A stretch of DNA of 64,000 nt. It comes from Manihot esculenta. Lineage: Eukaryota > Streptophyta > Magnoliopsida > Malpighiales > Euphorbiaceae. The stretch covers positions 18,948,009-19,012,008 of the forward strand of contig NC_035174.2 of assembly GCF_001659605.2 (NCBI RefSeq). The letters are read 5' to 3'. Positions 21,556 through 32,995 of the stretch are shown here, in pieces. The translations under genes and the position numbers were made by a program. The stretch's first letter is position 1. The number at the start of each line of letters is the position of its first letter. The notes under the pieces are model-generated. The model ran no database searches and was not told the origin of the DNA. It saw only the letters and a program-made list of their open reading frames with translations.

Positions 21556-21778
21556 ATGACACGTTCTAATCCTACAGGTAGGCTCAAAATCAATCCAGAA
21601 ATCAATAAGACTATAAGGAAGCTGAGAAAAGAAACCAAATAGTAAAATAGAGAAATTCGTCTTCCAACATTGAAGAACAAGAATAGGTCACTGTTGAGGA
21701 ACAAGTTGCTATTGAGGAGCATATTACTGTTGAGGAACAAATTCTTATTGATGAATAAGTCATGGGTACGGAGGAAAC
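21556..21778 (+). pseudogene. Element A gag N-terminus, interrupted by S1
   Basis: Starts with the ATG at 21556 (MTRSNPTGRLKINPEIN), 32 bases after the PBS, and hits stops near 21640, 21684 and 21756. It contains a 4-unit hexapeptide repeat. S1 cuts it after GAAAC at 21778 and the sense resumes at 23991. Confidence 0.65.
21687..21758 (+). repeat. 18-bp tandem repeat (4 units) encoding EEQ hexapeptides
   Basis: Units at 21687, 21705, 21723 and 21741 read VTVEEQ, VAIEEH, ITVEEQ and ILIDE-stop. An acidic repeat in the gag N-terminal region of element A; the last unit has gained a stop codon. Confidence 0.8.
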
Positions 21779-23985
21779 TGTAATACCTGGCTAGACTCCG
21801 GCATCGGAATTCCTACCGTCCGGCGGAATCTCGGATGTCGAGACGCTCAAGAAGGGTAAGGATATGTTTTTCTAAAATATTTTCACATGTTTTTATGGTT
21901 TAATGAACAAAAGAATTGAGTTTTGAAAGAAAAACACCAAGGAAGAAAATCCAAGTTCGGCCGCCGAACCTCATGTTCGGCCGCCGAACTTGGTAGAGTT
22001 TTGGAGTCACCTTTGGCTTCCGAAGGTGGTCTAACCAGCCACCTATAAGAGGCCCCATGTCTGAAAATGGGCTAGTTTTCTCCCCATTTTCAGGCAAAGG
22101 TGAGTTCATGCCCTTCCATGGTTGGTTTTGAGGTTTTCCTTCAATCCTTTCAAGTTTTTAACTAGTTTTAACCTTGTATTGAAGGTTTTTGGAGCTAAGA
22201 TCAAGATTTGAAGCTTGGAGACCCCGGAGCTCTCTTCCTCCTCTTCTCCAAGTTTAGGTCGCCTCCCCTATCGATCTTCAAGAGGTAAGGGTAGATCTTC
22301 AGCTTATTCTATGTTTTAAACAAGTTTTATGAAGGGTTATGGGGTAGGAATGCAAGTTTAAGTTAGTTGTAAAAATGTAGGGTTAGGTTGGTATATTGTT
22401 GAAAATATGTACAATGTGTTTATGCTTTGTGTTGTTGTTGGGGTTTAGGATAGTTTGAGACCCCTATATGCTTATTTGCATGTGTGTGCATGTTGTAGAA
22501 TAGCTAAATTCATGTTTGGAAAGTTTGGGAGGAAAAATGTGCATGAGGAGGCTGAGTTCTGCCACTTTGGAAGAACTCAGGTTCGGCAGCCGAAGGCACT
22601 TTCGGCCGCCGAACCTGCCTGTGGTGGCATGTTTGGCCGCCTAAGCTTGCCCCCGAAAGTTTGGACTTTCGGCTCTGGAGGGCAGTTTCGACCGCCGAAG
22701 GTGCCGCCGAACATGCATGAGTTTTGGATCTGGAAGGACCTTCGACCGCCGAAGGTGCCGCCAAAGGTGCATGACTTTTGGCTCTGGAGGGACTTTCAGC
22801 CGCCGAACCTGCCGCCGAAAGTGCCTTGTTCAGCCTTCCTTTGCATGTTTTTCTATGAATGTTTTGTGATGTTTTAGGGGGCTTTTGGGGTAGATGTTTA
22901 GAGTTATGTTGAGTTTTTTTGGCACCTCATTCGAGTCCATCTGTGTAGGATTGGACCCGAGAAACCGAGGAGGCCCTCAGAGTTAGCTGCTTCAGAGTTA
23001 GATCAGAGTCAGCCAGAGGTGAGTAGAACTGAACTATATTTTAAAATAATGAAGTTTTGAGCATGTTCATGCATCACGAATGCCATGATATATTTTAGGT
23101 TGTTGCATTAGAATCTCATGAATATGATGCATTGCATTCTATGTTGTTGATGCGTATGGATGTTGGATGATCCATTAGCCCTCAATATGATATGATGATT
23201 AATGAAAGTCCAAGGCTGCCCATGTCCAGGCGTCCTGGCATTTATTTATATATGATGATTAATGAAAGTCCAGGGCTGCCCATGTCCACGCGTCTTGGCA
23301 TTGTGTGATGTTTAAGAGGAAGTCCTGCGGAGCTCCGTCGAGGGCCGGACACATTGGATGTAGAGGGTTATTGGTGACAAGTCCATCCGTGATGTGAATT
23401 GTATGTGTTGTGATGCATTTCATGAAAGCATGAATTATGATAATGTTTTATTGTTCTGCTCACTGGGCTTTTTAGCTCGCCCCTTTTCCCTTAACCCCCA
23501 GGCTTGCAGGTTTAGGATAGACCGGGGAGTCTTCAAAGTTGAAGTATGTTATGCCTATGTAATAGTGTTAGTAGTGGACATGTATTGTAAAAATAGTTTA
23601 AGGATGTTATGTAATGCAAAGTAATGTATTGAGGTTTAGAATTGTGCTTGGCCCTAATGTATGGTTATCCCTTTTGTACATGATCCTTTTAAGGAAATGG
23701 TTTAATGATGTTTTTATGAGATATGAACCTAGCTTGATATATGTTATGTAGACCCACTAGGGCATTTGATGAGGGCTCTAGTAGGGGCTTTATGTATATG
23801 GTGTTAGTGCATGCACAAGTCAAGCTTAGTAAAAGGAAAGTTTTAAATTTTTATGAAAATGTATGATCATGTATGGGATGGTATCAGGTACACAGGTTGT
23901 ATGTTAGGCTTGCTACAGGTCCCGGCGACCTTAATGTCAATCTGAATCCTAGCGCCGGTAGCGGTCTGGTTTTCGGATCGTTACA
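21779..23985 (+). mobile_element. Solo LTR S1 (Tekay-type) in A's gag
   Basis: A 2207-bp LTR with ends TGTAATACC...GATCGTTACA and perfect GAAAC duplications (21774-21778, 23986-23990). It has no internal region. Candidate TATA TATAAGA is at 22044-22050. Palindromes sit before it (21958-21990) and in the transcribed part (22580-22830). Donor-like AGGTAAG is at about 22284 and AGGTGAGT at about 23020. It also holds a two-unit repeat of about 60 bp at 23191-23300 (GGCTGCCCATGTCC core). Confidence 0.93.
23191..23300 (+). repeat. Two-unit tandem repeat of about 60 bp in S1
   Basis: ATGATGATTAATGAAAGTCC, then a GGCTGCCCATGTCC core and CTTGGCATT/CCTGGCATT, occurs twice. It sits at the LTR position where E-type LTRs have the 40-bp array and C/D-type LTRs have the AGACCAGGACCC array. 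Confidence 0.75.
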
Positions 23986-23990
23986 GAAAC

Positions 23991-26868
23991 AACATCCGAC
24001 CCGAACGATTTTTCTGGAGAATCTGACATAGAAGAAAAGATGGCTAAAGAGCAATCAATGCAAGATGTTGACAATGTTGATGATTCTCACCCCCTTTGCA
24101 TCACCTTGTTAGAAAACCCAGAGATTACTGCAACCCAAAACACGCAGCGAAAAATTAAAAAAAATCTTTATTTTCCTACTAGGATCCAAGTGCTTTGTTT
24201 ATTTCGAAAAGAAGGATAAGAGACTAATCTGTTAGACTCGACGAGAAGATACAGTTCTGGACTAATGGTGCTGCTTTTGAAACGAACACTCTCAATGGTA
24301 TCCATACGAACGTCTTTATCCTTCTAGAGTGCTAGCTCTTTCAAAGATGGATAAGCTATGTGCTCCACAATCTGCAACTCAGAAAAAAATAATTTCTCCA
24401 AAACCATACTTCCACAATTTGCAGAAGAAGTTTTATTCGTTTTTCAGTCTTTTGTTTTCCGGCACTCTTTTTCGTAAAAGAGTTGTGTTCATAACCAACT
24501 ATCACAATCTCGCAGATACTCAAATATCTTATGTGATAGTTTATTTTGAAAAGGAAAATGGAAAAATTTTTTATATGTAACAATTACATATAGACTGTAG
24601 ATGTTTTAAATATTATTATCTTATAATAATAAATAATTAATATTAATAATAATAACATCTTTATTATTATTAATTATACTAATGGGCTTTTAGCCCATTA
24701 ATATGACATAACACATTAACGACATTTTTTTGTGTGTGACCCAATAGGCTCACATTAATTGGCAATAGGCCTAGTCCCACAAGACCCATAAATCATAAGC
24801 AGCCTCTAGCAAGACATTATGACTACCCAATTAATATTAGGATCGATAGTCCGATAAAACCTAATAAATAGAACATGTATTAATCCCTTTATCACAGGAT
24901 ATCTAGTTTGAACATAAGTTATGGTCAATATCAAACTTATAATCTTCAAACTTGTTATTTTTTTTATCTCTAAGTAGACTGATAAAACCAAATGATATTG
25001 ATCACACTATCAATTCATTTGAGCACGGCCATGCATTTCTTAGTCTCACTTATCGAGGGGCCCAGAATATATCTCTCTCAAAGAGAGTGACAAATTCTAT
25101 CTTGACTGTTCAGTATCCTCTACATAATTTCTATTATGCTCAAATAGAACCTTTATGATTATTCGATTAAAGACAATGTTTGGTTATGTTAAAAACATAA
25201 CAGTCCTTATATTGGAAACTATGACAATCTCAAGTCAAAGGATTAAGACATAATTATCTTGAAATTCACTTATGACAATAATTCATGTAGTGATCTCAAT
25301 GCAGGTCCATCCAATATTTTGTTCTCTAACAAGTATCTATGATTATTGAATTATATCAACATATACATAATTATCTCATGATTATCAATCAATAATCATA
25401 CTAGTCATATTTTATTATTATCACCATAATAATAAGTAACAAGGGATGTTAATCATTATTATGTAACATGCAAACAAATAATAATGATAATAAAACCTCT
25501 TTTATTAATAACCAAAATGACATACAAAAAGGTCCAAGATAATGGCCTAGAGCAAATACACTAACACACCTATCCTGTACTAAATGCACCATTTGATCTA
25601 AAGTCAGGATTAATTCATCTTGTCCCTAGTTTTAGGGGATGTGAAAAGGAAGATCCTTATAGACACTTGAAACAATTTCATATGGTATGCTTGAGCATGA
25701 GACTACAAGGAATTTCAGAAGAGCAAATCAAGTTAAGGGCCTTTCCTTTCTCCCTAGCTGAAAACGCAAAAGATTGGTTGTATTACATACTTCCAGGTGC
25801 AGTCACCACATGAGGAGAGATGGTGAGATTGTTTTTGAACCGATTTTTTTTTTGCTTCTAGAGTATCTGCAATTAGAAGGAAAATATTGGGAATCAAGCA
25901 AAAAGACACAAAAACTCTCCATGAATAATGGGAGAGATTTAAACGCCTATGTGCAAGCTGTCCTAGGCATGACATTATAGATAAATAACTCATGCTCCAC
26001 TTTTATGAGGGACTCACAATCATAGAAAGACGCATGATGGATGCTGCAAATGGAGGAGCGATATGTGAGAGAACACCCTGAGAAGCTAGGGAATTGATAT
26101 TCACTATGGCAATACATTCACATCAATTTGGACCCCTAAAAGACTCTCACAGGAGAGCTTATGAGGTGAGTAATTATTTTGTTAAATATAAACTTTCTCA
26201 TCTAACCACTTTGATTGAAAATCTTGTTACAGAAAAGGCACAACAGGTTAAGGCTTGTGGAATTTTCGCTAATACGAGTCATCCCGCTGATATGTGCATG
26301 TCACTTCAAGAAGATGACCAACATGTGGATGTTGTAAATGGGTCCTCAAGTGCTCCACAAAGGAAGTACGATCCTTTCTCAAATAAATATAACCCAAGAT
26401 GGTAAAATCACCCGAATTTTAGTTATAAGTAACAAAATTATCAAAATTATCAGCCTAAACAAATTCAGCAGCAACAAACATCTTCATCAAACTCAGGTAT
26501 GTCTTTAGAAGATATTTTTAAAAGTTTGACAACTAATACTCAACAATTTCAACAGGAAACCCGAATGAGTATTCGCAATCTGGAAACACAAGTGAGTCAA
26601 TTGGCAATATTAATGAACAAATTAGAAAATCAAGGCAAGCCACCTTCTCAAACCATAATGAATCCTAAGCAGAATGTAAGTGTCATTACACTCAGAAGCG
26701 GCAAAGAGCTGCAGGAAAATCCTCATCAGGTAGGTCATGGGCATGACCGCAATACAGTAGACTTGGAGATTGAGGTGACAATACCTAAACCAAATGATAA
26801 GTCATCTCCAACACCTGTACAATCTAAATCTTTGATCATTAAACCTCCTTTTCCTTAGAGATAAGCCA
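23991..26868 (+). pseudogene. Element A gag, interrupted by solo LTR P
   Basis: From 23991 the gag sense resumes (DPNDFSGESDIEEKMA) up to 24106 and continues directly after P at 25572 (PVLNAPFDLKSGLIHLVPSF). The capsid core follows (EDPYRHLKQFH, LQGISEEQIKLRAFPFSL, AKDWLYY). Stops then occur near 25812, 25860, 25980 and 26083. Later parts recover LTTLIENLVTEKAQQVKACG (about 26200) and a coiled-coil-like Q-rich segment (about 26500-26650) followed by SVITLRSGKEL, all typical of Athila-like gag. The last clear stretch ends with the stop at 26856-26858. Confidence 0.8.
24107..25566. mobile_element. Solo LTR P, probably Ty1/copia-type
   Basis: A 1460-bp insertion starts TGTTAGAAAACCC and ends ACACTAACA. 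The terminal hexamers TGTTAG/CTAACA are perfect inverted repeats, flanked by perfect CACCT duplications (24102-24106, 25567-25571). The gag sense of A joins across it. It has no PBS, no coding domains and no resemblance to the other LTRs here. The long TGTTAG...CTAACA termini and AT-rich body suggest a copia-type LTR, but the superfamily is inferred. Orientation is taken from the terminal bases only. Confidence 0.8.
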
Positions 26869-27059
26869 AATCCAAATGAAAGAAAGAAGAGAAGGAGATC
26901 CTTAAGACATTTCATAAGATAGAAGTTAATATATTTATTTGATGCAACTAAACAGGTACCTCGCTATGTGAAATTCTTAAAGGATTTATGCAAAAATAAA
27001 ATAAAGTTGATAGGCTACCAAAAGGTTTGATGAGAAAGTATCTATTATTTTCCAAAGTA

Positions 27060-28195
27060 AAATGCCTATCAAATGCAAGGACAAAGGTATGTTCGCTATC
27101 CTTATCAAAATTGGCAGAGTGGGGGTCAAGAAAATAATGTGTGACTTAGGTGCATCTATAAATATAATGTCATTGTCTATTTATTAGTCTTCAAATGTTG
27201 GTCCTTTGAAAGAAACTGGTATGGTGATACAGTTGGCTGATAGATTGGTTATATACCCTAAGGGAGTCTTAGAGGATGTGATTGTACAAGTTGGTAATTT
27301 AGTGTTCTCTACTAATTTTTACATAATTCATATGGATGATGATAGGTGTTCTAATACATCTGACTTTCTATTAGGTAGACCTTTCTTGGCAACTGCTAGA
27401 ACAAAAATAGATGTTTTTGATAGTACACTTACCATAGAGTTCGATGGGAAAATTAAAAAGTTTAATGTGTATGACAACATGAAATATCCAAATGACTTTT
27501 CTAATGTATATGGTGTGGATATCATCAAACCTATAATTCAACAAGTATTTGAGTTGCAAGGTGAGAATGAACTAAGAACTGTTATGTGTGAGCACCATAA
27601 TAAAGCTAAATTGGTAGCCATAAATACTAATTTCATTTTAAAAGAAAGGCTGGAGGATGTTGTCTATGAACTTGAAGCTAATAAAGTCAAACATAATGTC
27701 TTTAGTCTAGAATTACCCACTGCTCATTTTAAACTTCTACCATCTATTGTGCAAGCCCCACAATTAGAGTTGAAACCATTGCCTACTCATCTCAAGTATG
27801 CATATCTTGGAAAAAATAATTCTTTACTAGTAATTATCTCCAATAAGCTGACATCATATGAGGAAGAGGAGCTGATCCGAGTATTGAAAGAAAACAAAGG
27901 TGCAATCGGCTGGACTATAGCTGATATAAAAGGAATCAGTCATTCGACATGTATGCACAAAATTTTATTGGAAGAAGATAGCAAGCCAACAAGGGAGGCT
28001 CAACGTTGTTTGAATCCTCCAATGATGGAAGTGGTCAAAAAGAAAATTCTGAAATTACTTGATGCAAGTGTGATCTATCCCATTTCCAACAGTAAATAAG
28101 TGAGCCTAGTTCAGGTTGTCCCTAAGAAAATAGGAATTATTATGGTGAAGAATAAAGATAGAGAATCAGTACCCACCCACGTCGAAAACGGGTGG
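27060..28195 (+). pseudogene. Element A protease and RT N-terminus, interrupted by S2
   Basis: The protease active site reads CDLGAS at about 27140. A stop at 27187-27189 follows, then an open stretch of about 300 codons (27206-28102) with LLGRPFLATARTKIDVFD near 27371 and a linker. The RT N-terminal part has YEEEELIRVLKENKGAIGW and CMHKILLEEDSKP, then a stop at 28097-28099. The sequence is cut at 28195, immediately before the WRFCIDYHKLN motif that reappears at 37533. Confidence 0.82.
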
Positions 28196-28216
28196 TGTAA
28201 TACCCGGCTAGACTTC

Positions 28217-30510
28217 TGTAATACCCGGCTAAACCCGGCATCGGAATTCTTACCGTCCGGTGGGATTTAAGGATGTCAGAGGTTTCCTGAGGGTAGAGTG
28301 AAGGTTTTCTAAAATGTTTTAAAGTATTTTAACGGTTTGATTAGGAAATAGTTGAGTTTTAGGGAGAAATGGCCAAAGGAGTTTCTGTCATGTTCGGCCC
28401 CCGAATGTTAAGTTCGGCCGCCGAAAGTGCCCAATGTTCGGCCCCCGAAGTTTATGTTCGGCCCCCGAAGGTTGCATGGTTTTGCATGTAGTTTCGGCAG
28501 CCGAAGCTGAGGTGGTCGGTTAAGCTGTGCACACTCCTCAGTCCGTGATTTGGCCAGGTGTTCACCTCCAGATCATGACCAGAGGTTAGGCCACGTTTCT
28601 CCTGACTCATCTGCAAGTTTTTAATCAGCCTATGCAGAGGGTTGATCATTTGCAAAAGGTTTTGAACGTTTTGGAGAGAAAAGAAGAGTTGTGAGGGTTT
28701 GAAGCTTTGGAGGAGGAGTTGCTGAGTTTGGTTGTTCCTCTTCTGATTTCAGGAGGTAAGGGAAGTCTTTAAGTTTGTTTTAATGGTTTTTTAATAGCTT
28801 TTTAAAGAGGTTATGGGAGTTTTGTAGAGTTGCATGCTTAGGTTAGTTTTGATGAGTTTATGGAGAAGTTTGATTATGTGTTATGAGTGTTGTTTGTTGG
28901 GGTTGATAGGTAGTTTTGGACCCCTTTGGAGCATATACTTGAGTATATGTAAGTTGAGGTTTGGAGTTATGCATGTTTAGAGAGGAGGAAAAGATGGAGG
29001 AGCTAGGTTGCGGGAGAAGCTGAGTTCTTGAAGAACTCAGGTTCGGCAGCCGAAGAAGGATTCGGCCGCCGAACCCCTTGCATGGTGGCTTAGACTGCCA
29101 CAGCTTGCCCCTGAGTACCTTGAGGTTCGGCTCTGTTTAGGGGTTTCGGCCTCCGAAAGTAGCCCCCGAAAGGGTTCGGCCGCCGAAAGAGGATATTCGG
29201 CCGCCGAAGGTACTTGAGTTTCGGCTCTGTTCAGGACATTCGGCCGCCGAACCTGCCGCCGAATGTGTTCTGTCCAGCCTTCTTTTGCATGCTTTGTGTG
29301 ATTGTTTTTAGAGGGTCAGAAGGGATTATGGGGGATTGTTTAAGAGTTGATACGAGTATGTTTGACACCTCATTCGAGTCCATTTGTGTAGGATTGGACC
29401 CGACAGGTCAGGGAGGTTGTCAGGATTAGCAGTTGCAGCGTCAGTCAGGTTTCTGCTTGAGGAGCCGAGGTGAGTAGAACTAAACTTAATATTTTATATT
29501 AAAGTAACAGAATGCTTGTTAGCATAGTTCATGCATCATGGATGCCATGATATATCTTAGGGTGATTGCATTAGAATCACGAATATGGTGCATTGCATTT
29601 CCATTGTTTATGAGGATTGGACCAAGGCGACATCAATAGCCCGTCGAGGGAGTTTTGAGGTCATGTCTAATCCAAGATGTGGAATGTTTGAGTTGTGATG
29701 CATGTTCATATCAAATGCGTATGAATGAACTGTTTTCAGTGTTTCTACTCACTGGGCTTTATAGCTCATCCCTTTCCCTTAATCCCAGTTTTGCAGGGAC
29801 AAGGTTAGCTGGGAAGGTTAGAAGCAGCAGGGTATTGGCTACAGTACTGCTTGTGTAATAGAGTAATGGACATGATGTAAATTAAAGAGATATTTGTTAC
29901 CGATGTATAGATGATCAGTTAAGGTGCTTATGGATTAGTATGTGCTTTGCCTATAGTATTTCATCCCTTGTATATGCATGTATCCTGTTTTCAGTTTCTT
30001 GATGAGAAATGAGTCAAACCAGGCTTAATAAATGTTGTGTTTCGAAAACCCAGTGAATTATAACTGTGAGAGAAGACAGGGTTTAATTCCCTTGACCCAA
30101 GACCAGTGCAGAGGGAAGACCAGGTTTGATTCCTGTGACCCATAGAGAGGCCAATAGAGAAGACCAGGTTTGATTCCTGTGACTCTATGGTAGCCAAGTT
30201 AACTTATGATATGCTGACCCTTCAGGGTGGGTTCTATGGCATAGCGCATAGTGCATGGAGGTTACTTGGTAACGTGTCACTGGTGTATTACAGATAGCCC
30301 TAAGGGCTATTTCATATTAGTATATCTGAGTGGTTTTTAAGTTAAGTCTGGTAGTCTGTCAGAAAAGTTTTCCAGTGGTTGGATCATGTATGGGATATTT
30401 GGAGTTCAGGTTAGGCTTACTACGGGTCTAGGCGGCCTTAAGCCGATCTGGATCCTAGTGCCGAGCGGTTCGGGCCGTTACAGAGAGGTACCGGTTTCCG
30501 GGCTGTTACA
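28217..30510 (+). repeat. Element B 5' LTR
   Basis: A 2294-bp LTR, TGTAATACCCGGCTAAACCC...GGGCTGTTACA. The downstream end carries an extra module (GTTACAGAGAGGTACCGG at about 30475) repeating the end motif GTTACA. Palindromes lie at 28394-28505 and 29040-29265. Donor-like AGGTAAG is at about 28755. It belongs to a different subfamily from S2, C and D. Confidence 0.93.
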
Positions 30511-30512
30511 GA

Positions 30513-30524
30513 TGGTATCAGAGC
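30513..30524 (+). promoter_or_regulatory. Primer-binding site (tRNA-iMet), element B
   Basis: TGGTATCAGAGC, two bases after the LTR end at 30510; intact although the element has lost pol. Confidence 0.93.
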
Positions 30525-30825
30525 ATAGGGCCTCTTAAGTACGGTGTGTTGAGCATTTTTGTTCAAGGATTAGAGATATCCCACATCGGAAAGAGGTTGG
30601 TTTAGATGTTCTAGGAAGGCAAGCACAAGAAGTAAACTCATGTCCACTAGGATAAGAAAGTTAAGTTTTGTTTGAGGATGATGTGATATGCCATGAATAT
30701 ATGCCTGTGCATAAATATTGTATTGTGTATGCATGTATACAGTTTGTAGGTTCATGTGTTTTCATATGAACTCTATGTGTGTGCTAATGTTTGTTTCTTG
30801 TGTGTTGTTCTTCAGGAGAGCTAAG

Positions 30826-31422
30826 ATGAGTAGTTCTATGGAATCAGATCCGTCTGAGGGATCTTTTGATGAAAGTAGGAAAGGAATGATTTTAGCAAGA
30901 GCATCAGGAGATCAGAGAGAGATAGAAGTAGATGTGCAGAGAAGAGATATAGGTATACAGGTGAATATGAATGAAGAAGATGTTCAGAATCAGGATTCTA
31001 AAATGTCAGGTGTAGGAGAGAGTGAACCCTTCACTTGGAGTACAGCTACCGCGAAAGGAGTGATGTGGGGGAGAACCATTAAGAAAAAGGTTAGAGGCTT
31101 GAGACGGTCAAAGAAAAATAAGAGTCTAGGTTATGATGTTGGTGCAAGTTCTGGTAGAGGCAGAGCAAAATGTTTGAGGTGTGGAAGGTTGCATAAGGGA
31201 GTTTGTCTTGTTGGTACGACAGGATGTTACAGGTGTGGACAGGAGGGACATGTGATGCGTGAGTGTCCTTTTGCGTCCCAGTTGGTTCAGTCTCAGGGAG
31301 CAGATACAGATAGAGAAACTCAAGCTGATAGGCAAGGAGGAGAGGCTGACACATCTGACAAAGGAGTACCAGGTATGTTCTCTTATGCGTATTCTGGGAG
31401 TATAGCAAAGTTAGATGTTTAG
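30826..31422 (+). CDS. Element B truncated gag (nucleocapsid-type, no capsid core)
   Basis: An open frame of 198 codons from the ATG at 30826 (MSSSMESDPSEGSF), the ATG in the gag-start position 11 bases after a CAG acceptor-like site. The N-terminal part is acidic and weakly resembles the Tekay gag N-terminus (SFDESRKG). The capsid region found in C, D, E and Y (KLDAPK..., [12 protein letters not shown]) is absent. A basic patch (KKKVRGLRRSKKNKS) leads into two zinc-binding motifs, CLRCGRLHKGVC and [14 protein letters not shown]. It may bind RNA but should not form a particle alone. Whether it is translated is unknown. Confidence 0.75.
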   Translation: MSSSMESDPSEGSFDESRKGMILARASGDQREIEVDVQRRDIGIQVNMNEEDVQNQDSKMSGVGESEPFTWSTATAKGVMWGRTIKKKVRGLRRSKKNKSLGYDVGASSGRGRAKCLRCGRLHKGVCLVGTTGCYRCGQEGHVMRECPFASQLVQSQGADTDRETQADRQGGEADTSDKGVPGMFSYAYSGSIAKLDV

Positions 31423-31462
31423 AGTGTATTCTGGGAGTATAGCAAAGTTAGATGTTTAGAGT
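31389..31462 (+). repeat. 37-bp tandem duplication at the end of B's gag
   Basis: Two exact head-to-tail copies (31389-31425, 31426-31462), each containing the stop of the gag frame (GATGTTTAG). A simple local duplication. Confidence 0.9.
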
Positions 31463-31745
31463 GGATAGTAAAGAGACAGAGAAGAGTTCATAGTGAAAGG
31501 ATAGTGAACTAAAGAAGAATTTTGATTTCGCAAGAAAGAGTAAGAGTAAAAGGAAGAAGGATAGAGTAAGAAAAGCAGAAAACAGAACAAGAGATAGAAA
31601 ACGAAGAGTAAGTAATAGAACAGAGTAAGAAAGAAAGCGTTAAGAGGTAAGAATAAGCTCAGAAAAATATTAGAATCAGTCTGGGATTAGATGGTAGTTG
31701 AGGCAGAGGAAGAGGGTGAGCCTTTTCTTCAGTAAGTTCCCGAGG
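31463..31745 (+). other. Purine-rich stretch in B, no coding recognised
   Basis: Dominated by A and G (for example AAGAAAGAGTAAGAG), with stops in all frames. It replaces the sequence that in relatives links the zinc knuckles to protease. Origin unknown. Confidence 0.6.
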
Positions 31746-32625
31746 GAAGTTCCATTATCTTCATCCTGACTTAGTAGGAGGCTAACACATCATACACGGT
31801 GACGTCAGATACGTTCACTTGGAAGTGTTCGGATGTGTATGCTGTTTGTGTTGGACCCCAGTGTTTCACTTTCCTTGTTGTTGTGAGCTGTTGGTAGGAT
31901 GGGTTTGATGACTTCTGGGCGTAGAATGTGTTTCTTGGGTCAGTGGACCTAAGTGTGATCCATCGGAAACAGAGTCAGTCAGTCAGTACAGTACAGAGAT
32001 AGAGGTGAGTAGATGCGATCCAGCTGACCTTATGGTTCTAGACTTGACTGTGTGATGTCATTCTAGGGCGGATTGGCTAACTACTCATCGTACTACCTGT
32101 GTCCATAGAGACAAGGTAGGAGAGTTTAGAGTTCAGGATGGATCAAAGGTAGTCCTTTAGGGGGACAGAGTATAGAGGTGCCTAGAAGTTGATGTCAGCC
32201 CTATAGGCTCACAGTTATTCAGGAAAGGTTATCAGAGGGTTGTTTTAGCTCTTGGGAGCATGTTTAATAGTCAGGACAGGGAATTAACCTCAGTACCCAG
32301 TGCTAGTGAGTTCTAGATATTTCCCAGACGAGCTGTCAGGTTTTCCATCTGTTAAGGAGTTAGAGTTTGGAATAAGAGTGGTATCTGGACGCGGAACCAT
32401 TTCTTTCCTTCTACCCTACAGGATGGCACCTGCAGAGAAAGAGAGAGTTCAGAAGAGTCAGAAAAGTATAGAGAGCTTAGTAGATAAAGGGTGTATCCGA
32501 CTTAGTACCTCACCCTGGAATATTCCAGTGTTGTTGTGGAAAACGAAGGATAGACTCTTGAGATTTTGTTATAACTGTTTACAGTTAACAAGATCACTAC
32601 TAAGCAGTTACAGGTGCTCCTAGAT
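31746..32625 (+). pseudogene. Element B protease and RT N-terminal remnants
   Basis: Aligns in pieces with the protease region of C and E: GCTAACACATC near 31782, the TGGACCC of the DPG motif near 31853 and CTAGACTTGACTGTGTGATG near 32039, all full of stops and small indels. From about 32320 it follows the start of RT ([39 protein letters not shown]) and decays after LRFCYNCLQL near 32585. The FIDD catalytic block, RNase H and integrase are missing. Confidence 0.78.
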
Positions 32626-32959
32626 AGGATTGAATGATCTACTAGCTGTTCTAATTAAAGTTGAGTGGATTTACAGATTGGTATGATCAGAGTACAGATT
32701 GGTATCTGTTGAGAATTAACGACTGAGCGTTTCACCAAGAGATTAGTTTAGTTAAGCATGATGATCTCCTAGCTGATTTGATAAAAGAGTTGATTATTAT
32801 TTTGATGTGATCAGCGATTTGAGTATCACCTATTGAGAGTTAGAAAGTGAAAGTGAGAAAAAGATAAAGAGAAAGAGGAGTAAGGATCAGAGTAGCGCAG
32901 CGAAAGCTGTGGAATTCAGGAATAGGTTGAGGTCTTGATGGTTTCTTTGTTGTTTTTAA
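32626..32959 (+). other. B internal 3' region, no coding recognised
   Basis: Stop-rich sequence between the RT remnant and the polypurine tract. I see no integrase or RNase H motif. It includes a short purine-rich segment near 32850-32885. Confidence 0.6.
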
Positions 32960-32995
32960 CATTCGAGGACGAATGTTTTTGTAAGGGGGGTAGAT
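32960..32995 (+). promoter_or_regulatory. Stem-loop and polypurine tract, element B
   Basis: CATTCG-AGGA-CGAATG (32960-32975) is a perfect hairpin, followed by the tract AAGGGGGG (32983-32990) and the 3' LTR at 32996. The same arrangement is found in Y and E. Confidence 0.85.

Noticed and set aside
24329..24580. Frames of 75-83 codons on both strands in 24329-24583
   Set aside because: Inside solo LTR P, overlapping each other on opposite strands, with no domain.
30826..31422. B's 198-codon frame as a host zinc-knuckle gene
   Set aside because: It lies between PBS and RT remnants of an LTR element and its zinc motifs match the gag of C, D, E and Y.
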